From Halomonas campaniensis (GTDB lineage Bacteria; Pseudomonadota; Gammaproteobacteria; Pseudomonadales; Halomonadaceae): DNA of 64,000 bases. Every line of letters begins with the position of its first letter. The first letter of the stretch is position 1. Made by a program: the position numbers and the translations under genes. Of this stretch, positions 24,901 to 32,756 are shown piece after piece. The notes beneath the pieces are model-generated. The model saw only the letters and a program-made list of their open reading frames with translations, was not told the DNA's origin and did no database searches. The stretch spans positions 54,242 through 118,241 of the forward strand of contig NZ_JACHZF010000014.1 in the NCBI RefSeq assembly GCF_014193375.1, read 5' to 3'.

Positions 24901-25280
24901 TGCAGGCGGCCGGTGGCCTTCTCCCGGGCGCGGCGCACCGCCCAGCGGGAGCGATAGCGGCGCCCGTCGCGGCCCAGGAAGTCCACCTCGGCGTAGCCGC
25001 TGGCGGTGCCGCGGCGCAGCAGGGTGCGGGCATCGCTGGTGGTGAGTCGCGAGTCCGCGGTGTCATCGATCTGGCTGTCGCGGCTCGGCGCCTGGCGCAG
25101 CCGCGGGGTGCTGCCGTAGAGCGCGAGACACAGGGCGTCGAGCAGGGTGCTCTTGCCCGCCCCGGTGGGACCGGTGATGGCGAACAGGCCGGCGTCAGCA
25201 AGCGGCGGCGCGGTGAAGTCGAGCTCGAGGGGCCCCGGCAGCGAGGCCAGGTTCTCCAGGCGCAGGGCGAGGATCTTCAT
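21954..25280 (-). CDS. sbcC: Exonuclease subunit SbcC
   Basis: The 1108-residue ATPase subunit of the SbcCD (Mre11-Rad50-like) nuclease, which processes hairpins and protein-blocked DNA ends. N-terminal MKILALRLENLASLPGPLEL and Walker A GPTGAGKSTLLDALC, a long Ala/Glu/Gln/Arg-rich coiled coil with the zinc hook CPVCGGLDHPW near the middle, and C-terminal signature SLSGGETFLVSLALALGL with Walker B SLFIDEGFGSLD. Length is normal. Its start overlaps the sbcD stop (ATGA). Confidence 0.96.
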   Translation of the reverse strand: MKILALRLENLASLPGPLELDFTAPPLADAGLFAITGPTGAGKSTLLDALCLALYGSTPRLRQAPSRDSQIDDTADSRLTTSDARTLLRRGTASGYAEVDFLGRDGRRYRSRWAVRRAREKATGRLQAAEQSLTDLDDERLLTAQKREFERLLPERLGLTFDQFTRAVLLAQSEFAAFLQADDNARSDLLERLTGTAEYSEISMAAYRRANEAKKAVDALETRLADDLPAEPEARAELDRAATATQQALTHLQTQAESLKTRRRWHDEDARLHADYVEGMARHQAAEADWQTLADRRADRDRRRLIAPRRQELTRQASLPGHIHEAEANRDATRQALARAQQAARDAADDHDRAGKRLEAASEARREAEPRLREAREHQHALAQRQRELAECEAQLTRSRAQAAKLGDDHRREQAAQEKRHEQQRRWQSDLAELVGEHSQLHAARQAIQQAHDRAAARQLDLGELQAAWREARQAEQAHRQLETRLAEANERLATLAHDGQAARRQLEACKARHDSLGAFIARARAARSESVAMLRDDLQEGEPCPVCGGLDHPWRRQPPASPEAAQLAAQQAEEERELDAAHRAHEQALNAHQALQAQYKLARDTRKQLEEEAPAARTRWTSARQALEAHPLHRELADVAAEERDGWLGQQRQRSAEARSTHQAHLERLQRAEAELAPLEESLRQGELALTRLEAEKAAAETQLAEREARLPELQRQHDDTERSLRTLLGDHATAEAWQQRLDDAEAQARQARETALARRHDAEREQQRLAQQLAHREEQLTALQQEQEQLARSLADWRAQHPDLDDATLARLLAQGDDEAREEEREIEAADQARQHAAATLAERHTALLRHRRGQGLIDGEQEGDDGEKHDVALLGETMAEALEHRLAALAEAQAELSPRLEAAQQARDEALHALRDDDRRRERQRAGQDELAAARAEYRRWGRISELIGSADGKVFRRIAQAYNLEQLLEHANTHLAGLSRRYRLARGGSPLGLLVVDQDMADERRSVHSLSGGETFLVSLALALGLASMASGELTIESLFIDEGFGSLDPQSLALAMEALDGLQALGRRVGVISHVQEMHERIPVQIRVEPLGNGTSRACIVSG

Positions 25281-26611
25281 GGGTTCGCCTCCCGTGCGCT
25301 CGTCTCGGTGTCGTCGGCGTCCAGCACCTCCTGGCGCAGGCGGTCGAAGTCGGCCAGCACGTCATCGCCCGGCGGTTCCTTCCAGCGCTCCTCCCAGGCG
25401 CGCTCGAAGAGCTTGCGCGGGCCCAGGGTCTCCAGATCCACCCGCGCCGGGGTCGCGTCGTCCTCCCCCTTCGGCAGGCGGCGCTCCAGGCGCAGCAGGC
25501 GAAGCGCCTTGTCCTTTAGCGCGGTCTCCACCCGGGCGCGCAGGTCGGGAAGGGGCGCATCGAGTTCCACGCGCACCTCCAGCCAGGGCCAGCGCTCTCT
25601 AGGAAGCTCCCGCCCACGAGCTTGGCTTGGCAGCGCCGGGTCATCCTCCAGGGCCTCGAGCTCGGCCAGCACCGCCTCGAGGGGGGCGGGGCCGATGCGG
25701 TGCATGGCCACCGGGCGCGGCACGGGAATCGCCTCTGTCGCGGCCAGCGCCTCGCCGTCGAAGGTCACCGCTACCACCTGGTGGGGGTAGGCCACCTCGC
25801 TGAAGTCCAGCGGCAGGGGGCTGCCGCTGTAGCGGATGCGCGCCTCGCCCACCTGCTGGGCGCGGTGCAGGTGGCCCAGCGCCACGTAGGCGATCGTCGG
25901 CGGGAACAGGGCGGCGGAAATGGACTCCTCGCCGCCGATCACGATGGGCCGCTCGCTGGCCTCGGAGACCGCCGCACCGTGGAGGTGGGCGTGGCTCATG
26001 GCCACCAGCGCCTGGCCCGGTTCGCGACGCGCCTCGGCGGCAGCGATCAGCTGGCGATGCACCCGCGTGATGCCGGCCACATAGTCGTTGGGAGCCTGGT
26101 CGCCTGGCGGCGTGTCGCCGGGCTCGTTCTCGGCGTCATGGGCTGCCAGCGCCGCGCCGGTGACCTCGGCAGGGCGCAGGAAGGGCAGCGCCAGGCACCA
26201 GGCGCGGGTCTCGCCCGCCTCGTCGGTGAGCGGCACCAGCAGGCGCTCGGCGTCCAGGCGGCCGTCGTCGAGCCAGCTCACCCGCCCCAGGGCGTGGGTG
26301 CGCAGGCGGCGCATCAGCGGGGCGGGCAGCTCGATGCGGTTGCCGCTGTCGTGGTTGCCGGCGATCAGCACGATATCCAGCCGCGGCAGCCGCTCGTGGG
26401 CGGAGACGATGAAGTCGTAGAGCAGCTCCTGGGCGGCAAGCGAGGGATTGATGACGTCGAAGATATCGCCGGCCACCAGCAGGGCGTCGGCCCGGCGTTC
26501 CGCGAGCGTATCGAGCAGCCAGGCGAGGAAGGCGCGGTGCTCGGCGTGGCGCTCCTGGCCGTGGAACGTCTGGCCCAGGTGCCAGTCGGCGGTATGGATC
26601 AGGGTCAACAT
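25277..26611 (-). CDS. sbcD: Exonuclease subunit SbcD
   Basis: The 444-residue Mre11-like nuclease subunit. Phosphoesterase motifs are IHTADWHLGQTF, LVAGDIFDV, LIAGNHDS, ALGHLHRAQ, with SGSPLPLDFSE at the end of the catalytic core. The start at 26611 gives the normal MLTLIHTADWHLG N terminus; the frame continues upstream but without homology. It is translationally coupled to sbcC and would form the SbcCD complex with it. Confidence 0.95.
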   Translation of the reverse strand: MLTLIHTADWHLGQTFHGQERHAEHRAFLAWLLDTLAERRADALLVAGDIFDVINPSLAAQELLYDFIVSAHERLPRLDIVLIAGNHDSGNRIELPAPLMRRLRTHALGRVSWLDDGRLDAERLLVPLTDEAGETRAWCLALPFLRPAEVTGAALAAHDAENEPGDTPPGDQAPNDYVAGITRVHRQLIAAAEARREPGQALVAMSHAHLHGAAVSEASERPIVIGGEESISAALFPPTIAYVALGHLHRAQQVGEARIRYSGSPLPLDFSEVAYPHQVVAVTFDGEALAATEAIPVPRPVAMHRIGPAPLEAVLAELEALEDDPALPSQARGRELPRERWPWLEVRVELDAPLPDLRARVETALKDKALRLLRLERRLPKGEDDATPARVDLETLGPRKLFERAWEERWKEPPGDDVLADFDRLRQEVLDADDTETSAREANP

Positions 26612-26724
26612 GATCGGCGGGGCTCCCTTCCCGGCATGCAAGGCAAAGCCACGAGGCTATTCCAGCGTGAGGGATTTGCAAACCACGGTGAGTGCTATGC
26701 CCCGGTGATGTTGCCGGACCCGAC

Positions 26725-27636
26725 CTAGGGAGGCGTCTCGCCGGCGATGCCGTAGGCCTGCCACACGGCCTCATGGAGCCAGTCGCGAAATGCCGCCATC
26801 GCCGGGGTCACCGGTCGCGATACCTGCCGGGTCAGCCAGTAGCTGCCCAGCGAGGTCGTGGTGGCGAACGGCTGGACGATGCTGCCCGCGGCGAGCTGGC
26901 GTTCGAACATCCGCGGCGGTGCCAGCGCCACCCCGGCTCCCTGGGTGGCGGCCTCCATCATCGCCAGCGAGGAGTCGAAGGTGATCCCGCGCAGTAGCGG
27001 CGGGGGCCGCTGGATGCCCGCGGCGGCGAACCAGCTGGGCCACTCGTTATCCCGATAGGAGCGCAGCAGCGTATGCTGGAGCAGGCTGGCGGGACGGCTC
27101 ATCGACTCGGCGAGTCGTGCCGTGCAGAGGGGCGAGAGCGGCGCCTCGAACAGTCGCTCGGATTCGCAGCCATGCCAGGCGCCATCACCGAAGCGGATGG
27201 CGTAGTCCAGCCCTTCGGCGGCCATGTCGACCCGGTTGTTGTGGGTCGACAGACGAACCTCGAGCAGCGGGAAACGCGCCTGGAAGGCGCCCAGCCGTGG
27301 CAGCAGCCAGCCCACGGCGAAGGTGCCCACCGCCCCCACCATCAGGATGTCCCGCACCTGGCCGTTTTCCAGCCGCTCCAGCATCTCGGCCATGCGGTCG
27401 AAGGCATCGCGCAGCACCGGGAGCAGCGCTTCGCCCTCGGCGGTGACCATCAGGCCCCGCGGCAGGCGCTTGAAGAGCGCTACACCCAGCTGCTGCTCCA
27501 GCCGCTTGACCTGATGACTGACCGCGGCCTGGGTCACATTGAGCTCGTCACCGGCGCGGGTAAAGCTCAGCAGACGGGCCGAGGCCTCGAAGGCGCGCAG
27601 GGCATTGAGGGGCAGGTGAGGGCGTCTCATGGCCAA
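26725..27636 (-). CDS. ampR: AmpR-type LysR regulator of the beta-lactamase
   Basis: A 303-residue LTTR closely resembling AmpR: LPLNALRAFEASARLLSFTR, recognition helix TQAAVSHQVKRLEQQLGVAL, the effector-domain start GAVGTFAVGWLLP, STHNNRVDMAAEGLDYAIRF and LGSYWLTRQ. AmpR senses peptidoglycan recycling muropeptides and controls a divergent beta-lactamase gene. Here the divergent partner is a class D enzyme rather than the usual class C or A. The 111-base intergenic region contains GCTGAC-GA-GTCAGC. Confidence 0.9.
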   Translation of the reverse strand: MAMRRPHLPLNALRAFEASARLLSFTRAGDELNVTQAAVSHQVKRLEQQLGVALFKRLPRGLMVTAEGEALLPVLRDAFDRMAEMLERLENGQVRDILMVGAVGTFAVGWLLPRLGAFQARFPLLEVRLSTHNNRVDMAAEGLDYAIRFGDGAWHGCESERLFEAPLSPLCTARLAESMSRPASLLQHTLLRSYRDNEWPSWFAAAGIQRPPPLLRGITFDSSLAMMEAATQGAGVALAPPRMFERQLAAGSIVQPFATTTSLGSYWLTRQVSRPVTPAMAAFRDWLHEAVWQAYGIAGETPP

Positions 27637-27704
27637 ATCCTGTTCATGGCTCGTGCTAGAAATGATCGTTTGTGAGGGGCGCGGTGGCGCCGCTAATCTT
27701 CGCG

Positions 27705-27718
27705 GCTGACGAGTCAGC
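27705..27718. promoter_or_regulatory. Palindrome between ampR and the class D beta-lactamase gene
   Basis: GCTGAC-GA-GTCAGC, a 6-bp inverted repeat with a 2-base centre, 30 bases before the beta-lactamase start. An outer pair ATGATCG (27662-27668) and CGATCAT (27718-27724) also forms an inverted repeat. Either could be the AmpR site. Confidence 0.45.
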
Positions 27719-27747
27719 GATCATAACGATGTTCACCGGAGAAACCC

Positions 27748-28554
27748 ATGACCCTAAAATCATTCATGACAGCTGCCCTGCTGCTGGCGCTGTCTCCCCT
27801 GGCCGCGGTGGCCGACGACTGGCAGGCCCATGACGGCTGGGCGCGTCTTTTCGAAACCCATGAGGCCGAAGGTACCCTGCTGGTGGTGGATAAGCGTGGC
27901 GAGACGGTGCAGACCTGGGTGCACGATGCCGAGCGTGCCCGGACGGCCTTCGTGCCGGCTTCCACCTTCAAGGTACCGCATACCCTGTTTGCCCTGGACA
28001 CCGGCGTGGTGGAGGATGAATTCCAGCGCTTCGCCTGGGATGGGGTGGGGCGCGGCGTGCCGGCGTGGGATACCGATCAGGACCTGCGTACCGCCATGCG
28101 CCGCTCGACGGTCTGGCTCTATCAGCGCTTCGCTCGCGAGATCGGCGAGGCGGACGAGCGCCGCTATCTCGAGCTGATCGGCTACGGTAACGCCGAAGTC
28201 GGTGACAACCTCGAGCATTTCTGGCTCGAGCCCGGCCACCTGGCGATTTCCGCCGAGGGGCAGATCGACTTCCTCGACCGCCTCTACCGCCATGCCCTGC
28301 CTTTCGAGGAGGCCGATCAGCGTCTGGTCAAGGATCTGATGATCTCCGAGGCCGGTCCCGACTGGATCCTGCGCGGCAAGACCGGCTGGTCCGGCGAGCT
28401 GGGCTGGTGGGTCGGCTGGGTCGAGTGGCCCAGTGGCCCGGTGTTCTTCGCGCTCAACATCGATACCCCCAACCGCATGGCCGACATTCCCAAGCGCGAG
28501 GCCATCGTTCGCGACGCGCTACGCGACCTGGAGGCGTTGCCACCCGCGTCCTGA
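27748..28554 (+). CDS. Class D beta-lactamase (OXA-type)
   Basis: A 268-residue periplasmic serine beta-lactamase. A signal peptide covers about residues 1-22 (FMTAALLLALSPLAAVA). All class D motifs are present: Ser72-Thr-Phe-Lys75 (nucleophile and carbamylated Lys), Ser120-Thr-Val122, Tyr146-Gly-Asn148, and Lys211-Thr-Gly213. It therefore looks catalytically intact; the spectrum cannot be predicted. It is divergent from ampR, implying inducible expression tied to cell-wall recycling. Codon use matches the chromosome and no mobile element is nearby, suggesting an intrinsic gene. Confidence 0.93.
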   Translation: MTLKSFMTAALLLALSPLAAVADDWQAHDGWARLFETHEAEGTLLVVDKRGETVQTWVHDAERARTAFVPASTFKVPHTLFALDTGVVEDEFQRFAWDGVGRGVPAWDTDQDLRTAMRRSTVWLYQRFAREIGEADERRYLELIGYGNAEVGDNLEHFWLEPGHLAISAEGQIDFLDRLYRHALPFEEADQRLVKDLMISEAGPDWILRGKTGWSGELGWWVGWVEWPSGPVFFALNIDTPNRMADIPKREAIVRDALRDLEALPPAS

Positions 28555-28576
28555 GCCCCACTCCGAGGAGTCGAGC

Positions 28577-29263
28577 ATGCCGAATCCCCCCCTCCACGAC
28601 TGGCACCTGGCGCCCCGCGAGGCCATCGCCCTGCAGCGGCAGCTGGCCGGGCGGGTAGAGCGTGACGATCGCCTGGATGAGGTGCGTCATATCGCCGGGG
28701 TGGATATCGGTTTCGAGCAGAAGGGTGCGATCACCCGGGCGGCGGTGGTGGTGCTGGCCTGGCCGCCGCGCTCGCCGGGGGTGTTCGACGTGGTCGAGGA
28801 GGCGCTGCACCGCGAGCCTACGCGGTTGCCCTATATCCCGGGGCTGCTCTCCTTTCGGGAGGTGCCGGCGGCGCTGGCCGCCTTAGACAGGCTCAGCGTG
28901 ACGCCCGACCTCGCCATGGTGGACGGCCAGGGCATCGCCCATCCGCGTCGGCTCGGCGTGGCCAGCCATCTCGGGCTCTGGCTCGACCTGCCGACCATCG
29001 GGGTGGCCAAGTCGCGGCTCTGCGGGCGCCACGGCGAGCCGGGCCCCGCGCGGGGCGACTGGACGCCGCTGGTGGATGGCCCCGACGACGAGGTGATCGG
29101 CGCGGTGCTGCGCTCGCGAGTGGGCGTCAAGCCGCTCTTCGTCTCGCCGGGGCATCGGCTGTCGCTGGCCACGGCGCTTGCGTGGGTGGTGGCGTGCCTC
29201 GGGCGCACCAAGCTGCCGGAGCCGACGAGATTGGCCGATCGCCTGGCGTCCAGAAGAGGCTAG
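28577..29263 (+). CDS. nfi: Endonuclease V (deoxyinosine 3' endonuclease)
   Basis: A 228-residue repair nuclease that cuts DNA one nucleotide 3' of deaminated adenine (inosine). Motifs: IAGVDIGFEQ (metal Asp), LPYIPGLLSFREVPA (Glu), MVDGQGIAHPRRLGVASHLG (Asp, His) and PTIGVAKSRLCG. The start at 28577 follows GAGGAG; the frame extends further upstream inside the beta-lactamase region without homology. Its TAG stop shares CTAG with the convergent aldo/keto reductase gene. Confidence 0.93.
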   Translation: MPNPPLHDWHLAPREAIALQRQLAGRVERDDRLDEVRHIAGVDIGFEQKGAITRAAVVVLAWPPRSPGVFDVVEEALHREPTRLPYIPGLLSFREVPAALAALDRLSVTPDLAMVDGQGIAHPRRLGVASHLGLWLDLPTIGVAKSRLCGRHGEPGPARGDWTPLVDGPDDEVIGAVLRSRVGVKPLFVSPGHRLSLATALAWVVACLGRTKLPEPTRLADRLASRRG

Positions 29264-30165
29264 ACGATATCCAGCGGCGTCTTGCGCGCCGGCGCCGGGA
29301 AGGCGGCGTCGAGGCGGGCCAGGGCCTCCTCGGGCAGCGGGATCGCGAGCGCCGCGGCGTTCTGCTCCACGTGCTCGAGCCCGGTGGCCTTGGGGATGGC
29401 GATCACGTCGCGGCGCCGCTCGCCGTCCGGTCCGGCGACGGGGCGGATCGCCCAGGCCAGCAGCAGCTGGGTAGGGGTGATGCCGAGCGACGAGGCGACC
29501 TCCAGCAGCTCGGGGTGGGTCAGCAGCTCCCGGCGCAGCTGCCCCGCCTGGGCCAGCGGACAGTAGGCCATGGTGGAGATGCCGTGGGCGCGCTGCCAGG
29601 GCAGCAGGGCGTGCTCGATGCCCCGGGAGCCCAGGTGGTAGAGCACCTGGTTGACGGCGCAGTCGCCTGCGCCGGGCAGGGCGTGGAGGGCCGCCATCTC
29701 GTCCACGTCGAAGTTGGAGACCCCGAAGCGGCGGATCTTGCCGGCTTCGCGCAGCCGCTCGAAGGCCTCCAGGGTCTCCTCCAGTGGGATATCGCCGGGC
29801 CAGTGCAGCAGGTAGAGGTCGAGGCGATCGGTCCCCAGGCGTTGCAGGCTCGCCTCGCAGGCGGCGATGGCCGAGTCGCGCCCGGCGTTCCAGGGGTAGA
29901 CCTTGGAGACCAGGAAGGCCTCGTCGCGCCGGCCCACCAGGGCCTCGCCCACCACCGCCTCGGCCTCGCCGTCGGCGTACATCTCCGCGGTATCGATCAG
30001 GGTGAGCCCCAGGGTCAGGCCATGCTGCAGGGCGCGCACCTCGTCGCGGCGCGGGGCGAGTCCCTCACCCATGTGCCAGGTGCCCTGGCCGATGGCGGGA
30101 ATCTCGACCGCAGGCTCATGGGCGGTGGCGGGCAGGGTGACGGTGGGCGGCAGCGGGGCAGGCAT
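29260..30165 (-). CDS. Aldo/keto reductase
   Basis: A 301-residue NADPH-dependent TIM-barrel oxidoreductase. Catalytic residues are in TLIDTAEMYADGEAE (Asp, Tyr), FLVSKVYPWNA (Lys) and LYLLHWPGDIP (His); IRRFGVSNFDVDEM and DVIAIPKATGLEHVEQN form the cofactor site. The start at 30165 gives the usual N terminus (PAIGQGTWHMGE). The physiological substrate is unknown. It is divergent from the DUF1415 gene. Confidence 0.92.
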   Translation of the reverse strand: MPAPLPPTVTLPATAHEPAVEIPAIGQGTWHMGEGLAPRRDEVRALQHGLTLGLTLIDTAEMYADGEAEAVVGEALVGRRDEAFLVSKVYPWNAGRDSAIAACEASLQRLGTDRLDLYLLHWPGDIPLEETLEAFERLREAGKIRRFGVSNFDVDEMAALHALPGAGDCAVNQVLYHLGSRGIEHALLPWQRAHGISTMAYCPLAQAGQLRRELLTHPELLEVASSLGITPTQLLLAWAIRPVAGPDGERRRDVIAIPKATGLEHVEQNAAALAIPLPEEALARLDAAFPAPARKTPLDIV

Positions 30166-30257
30166 GCGAACTCCTTGGGCGGTGTGTCGGGCGCGTTTCT
30201 GCCACAATAGCAGACCGCTTTCCCCAGACCTTCTTCCCTGCTGCCGCGAGAGTGCCC

Positions 30258-30827
30258 ATGTCCGCATCCGCCGAGTCCACCCGGGATCAGGCCCTGGCCG
30301 CCACCCGCGCCTGGGTCGAGACCTTCGTGGTCGCCCGCAACGTCTGCCCCTTCGCCGGCCGCGAGGTGGCCCGCGACTCCATCCGCTACGTGGCGGTGGA
30401 CGCCGGCGACTGGGAGGGTGCCCTGCACCGCCTGGTGGCCGAGTGCGAGCGCCTCGACGAGAGCCCCGAGATCGAGACCACCCTGCTGGTGCTGACCCCG
30501 GGGCTCGAGGCCTTCGACGACTACCTGGACTTCCTCGCCGTGGCCGAGGCGCTGCTGGCCGACCAGGGGTATGAGGGCACCTACCAGCTGGCGAGCTTCC
30601 ACCCCGACTACTGCTTCGAGGGGGAGGCATTGGACGATCCCGCCAACTTCACCAACCGCTCGCCGTATCCCATGCTGCACCTGCTGCGCGAGGCGGGCCT
30701 CGAGCGGGCGCTTGAGCACTATCCGGACCCCGAGGCGATCCCCGAGCGCAACGTCGCGGCCATGCGCGAGCTGGGCACCGAGATGCTGGCCGGCGCGCTG
30801 GCGGCGCTGCGTGACGGCAAGCGTTGA
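30258..30827 (+). CDS. DUF1415 family protein
   Basis: A 189-residue cytoplasmic protein of the DUF1415 family: TRAWVETFVVARNVCPFAGR, TTLLVLTPGLEAFDDYLDFL, YQLASFHPDYCFEG and NRSPYPMLHLLREAGLE are conserved stretches. Two conserved Cys (NVCPF and DYCFEG) suggest redox or metal chemistry, but the function is unknown. ATG at 30258 is chosen over a GTG two codons upstream. Confidence 0.88.
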   Translation: MSASAESTRDQALAATRAWVETFVVARNVCPFAGREVARDSIRYVAVDAGDWEGALHRLVAECERLDESPEIETTLLVLTPGLEAFDDYLDFLAVAEALLADQGYEGTYQLASFHPDYCFEGEALDDPANFTNRSPYPMLHLLREAGLERALEHYPDPEAIPERNVAAMRELGTEMLAGALAALRDGKR

Positions 30828-30899
30828 TATCCGGGATGGCCGGGGGTGCGGCGGGTCGTTAGTCTCGATGCTCCCCCTGACAAACAAGGAGTGCGTGGC

Positions 30900-31415
30900 A
30901 TGAACCAGGTGACCCGAGCCGGCGCGCCGGTGGATGTGGCCGGCGATTTTCCCCGGGTGGGCCAGGCGGCTCCCGCCCTGACCCTGACCAATACCGACAT
31001 GGCCGATGTGACGCTCGCCGACTTCGCCGGCAAGCGCAAGGTGCTCAACATCATTCCCAGCATCGACACCCCCACCTGCGCCACCTCGACCCGCAAGTTC
31101 AACGAGCTGGCCTCCCGCATGGCCGATACCGTGGTGCTGGTGGTCTCCGCCGACCTGCCATTCGCCGCCAAGCGCTTCTGCGGGGCCGAGGGTCTGGACG
31201 ACGTCGAGACGCTCTCCACCTTCCGCTACCCCGAGTTCCACCGGGACTGGGGCGTGGCCCTGTCCAGCGGCGTGATGAGCGGCCTCTGTGCCCGGGCGGT
31301 GGTGGTGCTCGACGCGAACGACCGGGTGATCCATGCCGAGCTGGTGCCCGAGATCAAGCAGGAGCCGGACTACGAGGCGGCGCTCAAGGCGCTGGAGGCC
31401 CAGGCGACCGCCTGA
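30900..31415 (+). CDS. tpx: Thiol peroxidase Tpx
   Basis: A 171-residue atypical 2-Cys peroxiredoxin reducing peroxides with thioredoxin. The peroxidatic Cys60 is in [16 protein letters not shown] and the resolving Cys94 in [15 protein letters not shown], both at the normal positions. The start at 30900 is preceded by AAGGAG; extra upstream codons are not homologous. It is 127 bases upstream of osmC on the same strand, a peroxide-defence pair. Confidence 0.95.
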   Translation: MNQVTRAGAPVDVAGDFPRVGQAAPALTLTNTDMADVTLADFAGKRKVLNIIPSIDTPTCATSTRKFNELASRMADTVVLVVSADLPFAAKRFCGAEGLDDVETLSTFRYPEFHRDWGVALSSGVMSGLCARAVVVLDANDRVIHAELVPEIKQEPDYEAALKALEAQATA

Positions 31416-31542
31416 GGCCCTGGCCGAGCCTATCTCGAATCTCCGCCCCGGGACGCGCCGGCAGGCGGTGGCAAGATTCCCGGGACGTCTACACTGTGGT
31501 GGCCATTCATGTCTTCACGGCCACCCATCAGGAGAGTGACCC

Positions 31543-31977
31543 ATGAGCATTACCAAGACGGCTTCCGCCCGCTGGCAGGGCGGCATCAAGAACGGCAAGG
31601 GCACGGTGTCCACCGAGAGCGGCGTGCTGAAGGAGACGCCCTATGACTTCCGCCAGCGCTTCGAGGGCCAGCCGGGCTCCAACCCGGAGGAGCTGATCGG
31701 TGCGGCCCATGCCGGCTGCTACTCCATGGCGCTGTCGCTGATCCTGGGCGAGGCCGGCATGGAGCCCGAGAGTATCGATACCCGGGCCACCGTGACCCTG
31801 GCCGAGGATCCCGCGGGCGGCTTCCATATCCCGAGCATCCACCTGGTGACCCGGGTGAAGATCCCGGGGGCCGACCGGGCCGCCTTCGAGGAGTGTGCCG
31901 AGCAGGCCAAGGCCGGCTGTCCGGTCTCCAAGCTGCTCAATGCCGAGATCACCCTGGAGGCCACCCTGGAGAGCTGA
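31543..31977 (+). CDS. osmC: OsmC family peroxiredoxin
   Basis: A 144-residue organic hydroperoxide reductase. The two catalytic cysteines are in AAHAGCYSMALSLIL and KAGCPVSKLLNAEITLEATL, with the OsmC N terminus TKTASARWQGGIKNGKGTVS. It detoxifies organic hydroperoxides using a dithiol such as lipoyl proteins. The start follows AGGAGAGTGACCC. Confidence 0.94.
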   Translation: MSITKTASARWQGGIKNGKGTVSTESGVLKETPYDFRQRFEGQPGSNPEELIGAAHAGCYSMALSLILGEAGMEPESIDTRATVTLAEDPAGGFHIPSIHLVTRVKIPGADRAAFEECAEQAKAGCPVSKLLNAEITLEATLES

Positions 31978-32007
31978 TCGGGGGGCTACCAGGCCCTGCC
32001 ATGAGCC

Positions 32008-32035
32008 ACGACGGCCACCCTCGGGCGGCCGTCGT
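32008..32035 (+). terminator. Hairpin between osmC and the convergent GATase gene
   Basis: Nine-bp stem ACGACGGCC/GGCCGTCGT with a 10-base loop, 30 bases after osmC; no T tract. Probably a shared terminator for the two convergent units. Confidence 0.5.
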
Positions 32036-32054
32036 CACGGTGGCCGTCGTCGCG

Positions 32055-32756
32055 TCAGGCGGTCGGCTCGCCCGCCGGCCGGTCGCGGTGGCGGGCGGCG
32101 GCCTTGACCAGGGCGCGGATCAGCCGCTGCTGGGGGCGATTGAAGATCAGCCACTCGGGGTGCCACTGCACGCCGATCAGGAAGTCGTGGTCCCGGGACT
32201 CGATGCCCTGCACCAGGCCGTCGCGGTCCCGGGCGACGATCTCGATGCCGCGGCCGGCCCGCTGGACCGCCTGGTGGTGCAGGCTGTTGATGCGGCACCA
32301 GCTGACCCGCAGGATCCGGTGCAGCCGGCTGTCGCCGACGATGTCCACGGTCTTGCGCGGCAGCACCGTGCGCCGCCGCTTGAGCCCCTCGTGGGTGGTG
32401 TAGATGTCCGGGTCCAGGGTGCCGCCCAGGTAGACGTTGATCAACTGGGCGCCGCGGCAGATGCCCAGCACCGGGGCGCCGGTGGGGATGAAGCGCTCCA
32501 GCAGCTCGAGCTCGAGCTCGTCGCGCTGGGGGTCGACCCGCACGTCGAGCTGTACCTCGGCGTTGTAGAGATGGGCCTGGATGTCGTCGCCGCCGCCGAT
32601 GATCAGGCCGTCGAGATGCTCGGGCAGCGGGCGCGAGGGCGACAGCCGCTGCGGGCGGCCGCCGTGGCGCCATACCGCGAACCAGTCGAAGAGCCAGGCG
32701 ATCTGGCTCTTGTCGTCGGAGGTGGTGATGCCGATCAGCGGACGGGTGTCGCTCAC
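32055..32756 (-). CDS. Gamma-glutamyl-hydrolase-type glutamine amidotransferase (peptidase C26)
   Basis: A 233-residue class I amidotransferase of the C26 (PuuD-like) branch: RPLIGITTSDDKSQI at the start, GLIIGGGDDIQ, nucleophile Cys in PVLGICRGAQLINVYLGG, and VQWHPEW with the catalytic His. The GTG start at 32756 overlaps the amidoligase stop by four bases (GTGA), so the two are coupled. The pairing with an amidoligase is a known arrangement, in which the GATase could supply ammonia or remove the gamma-glutamyl group. The frame upstream of 32756 belongs to the amidoligase region. Confidence 0.85.
   Translation of the reverse strand: MSDTRPLIGITTSDDKSQIAWLFDWFAVWRHGGRPQRLSPSRPLPEHLDGLIIGGGDDIQAHLYNAEVQLDVRVDPQRDELELELLERFIPTGAPVLGICRGAQLINVYLGGTLDPDIYTTHEGLKRRRTVLPRKTVDIVGDSRLHRILRVSWCRINSLHHQAVQRAGRGIEIVARDRDGLVQGIESRDHDFLIGVQWHPEWLIFNRPQQRLIRALVKAAARHRDRPAGEPTA

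Noticed and set aside
22029..25790. Very long plus-strand open frames opposite sbcC and sbcD
   Set aside because: They mirror the Ala/Arg/Glu-rich coiled coil of SbcC, whose codons leave the complementary strand without stops. The sbcC reading has all expected motifs.
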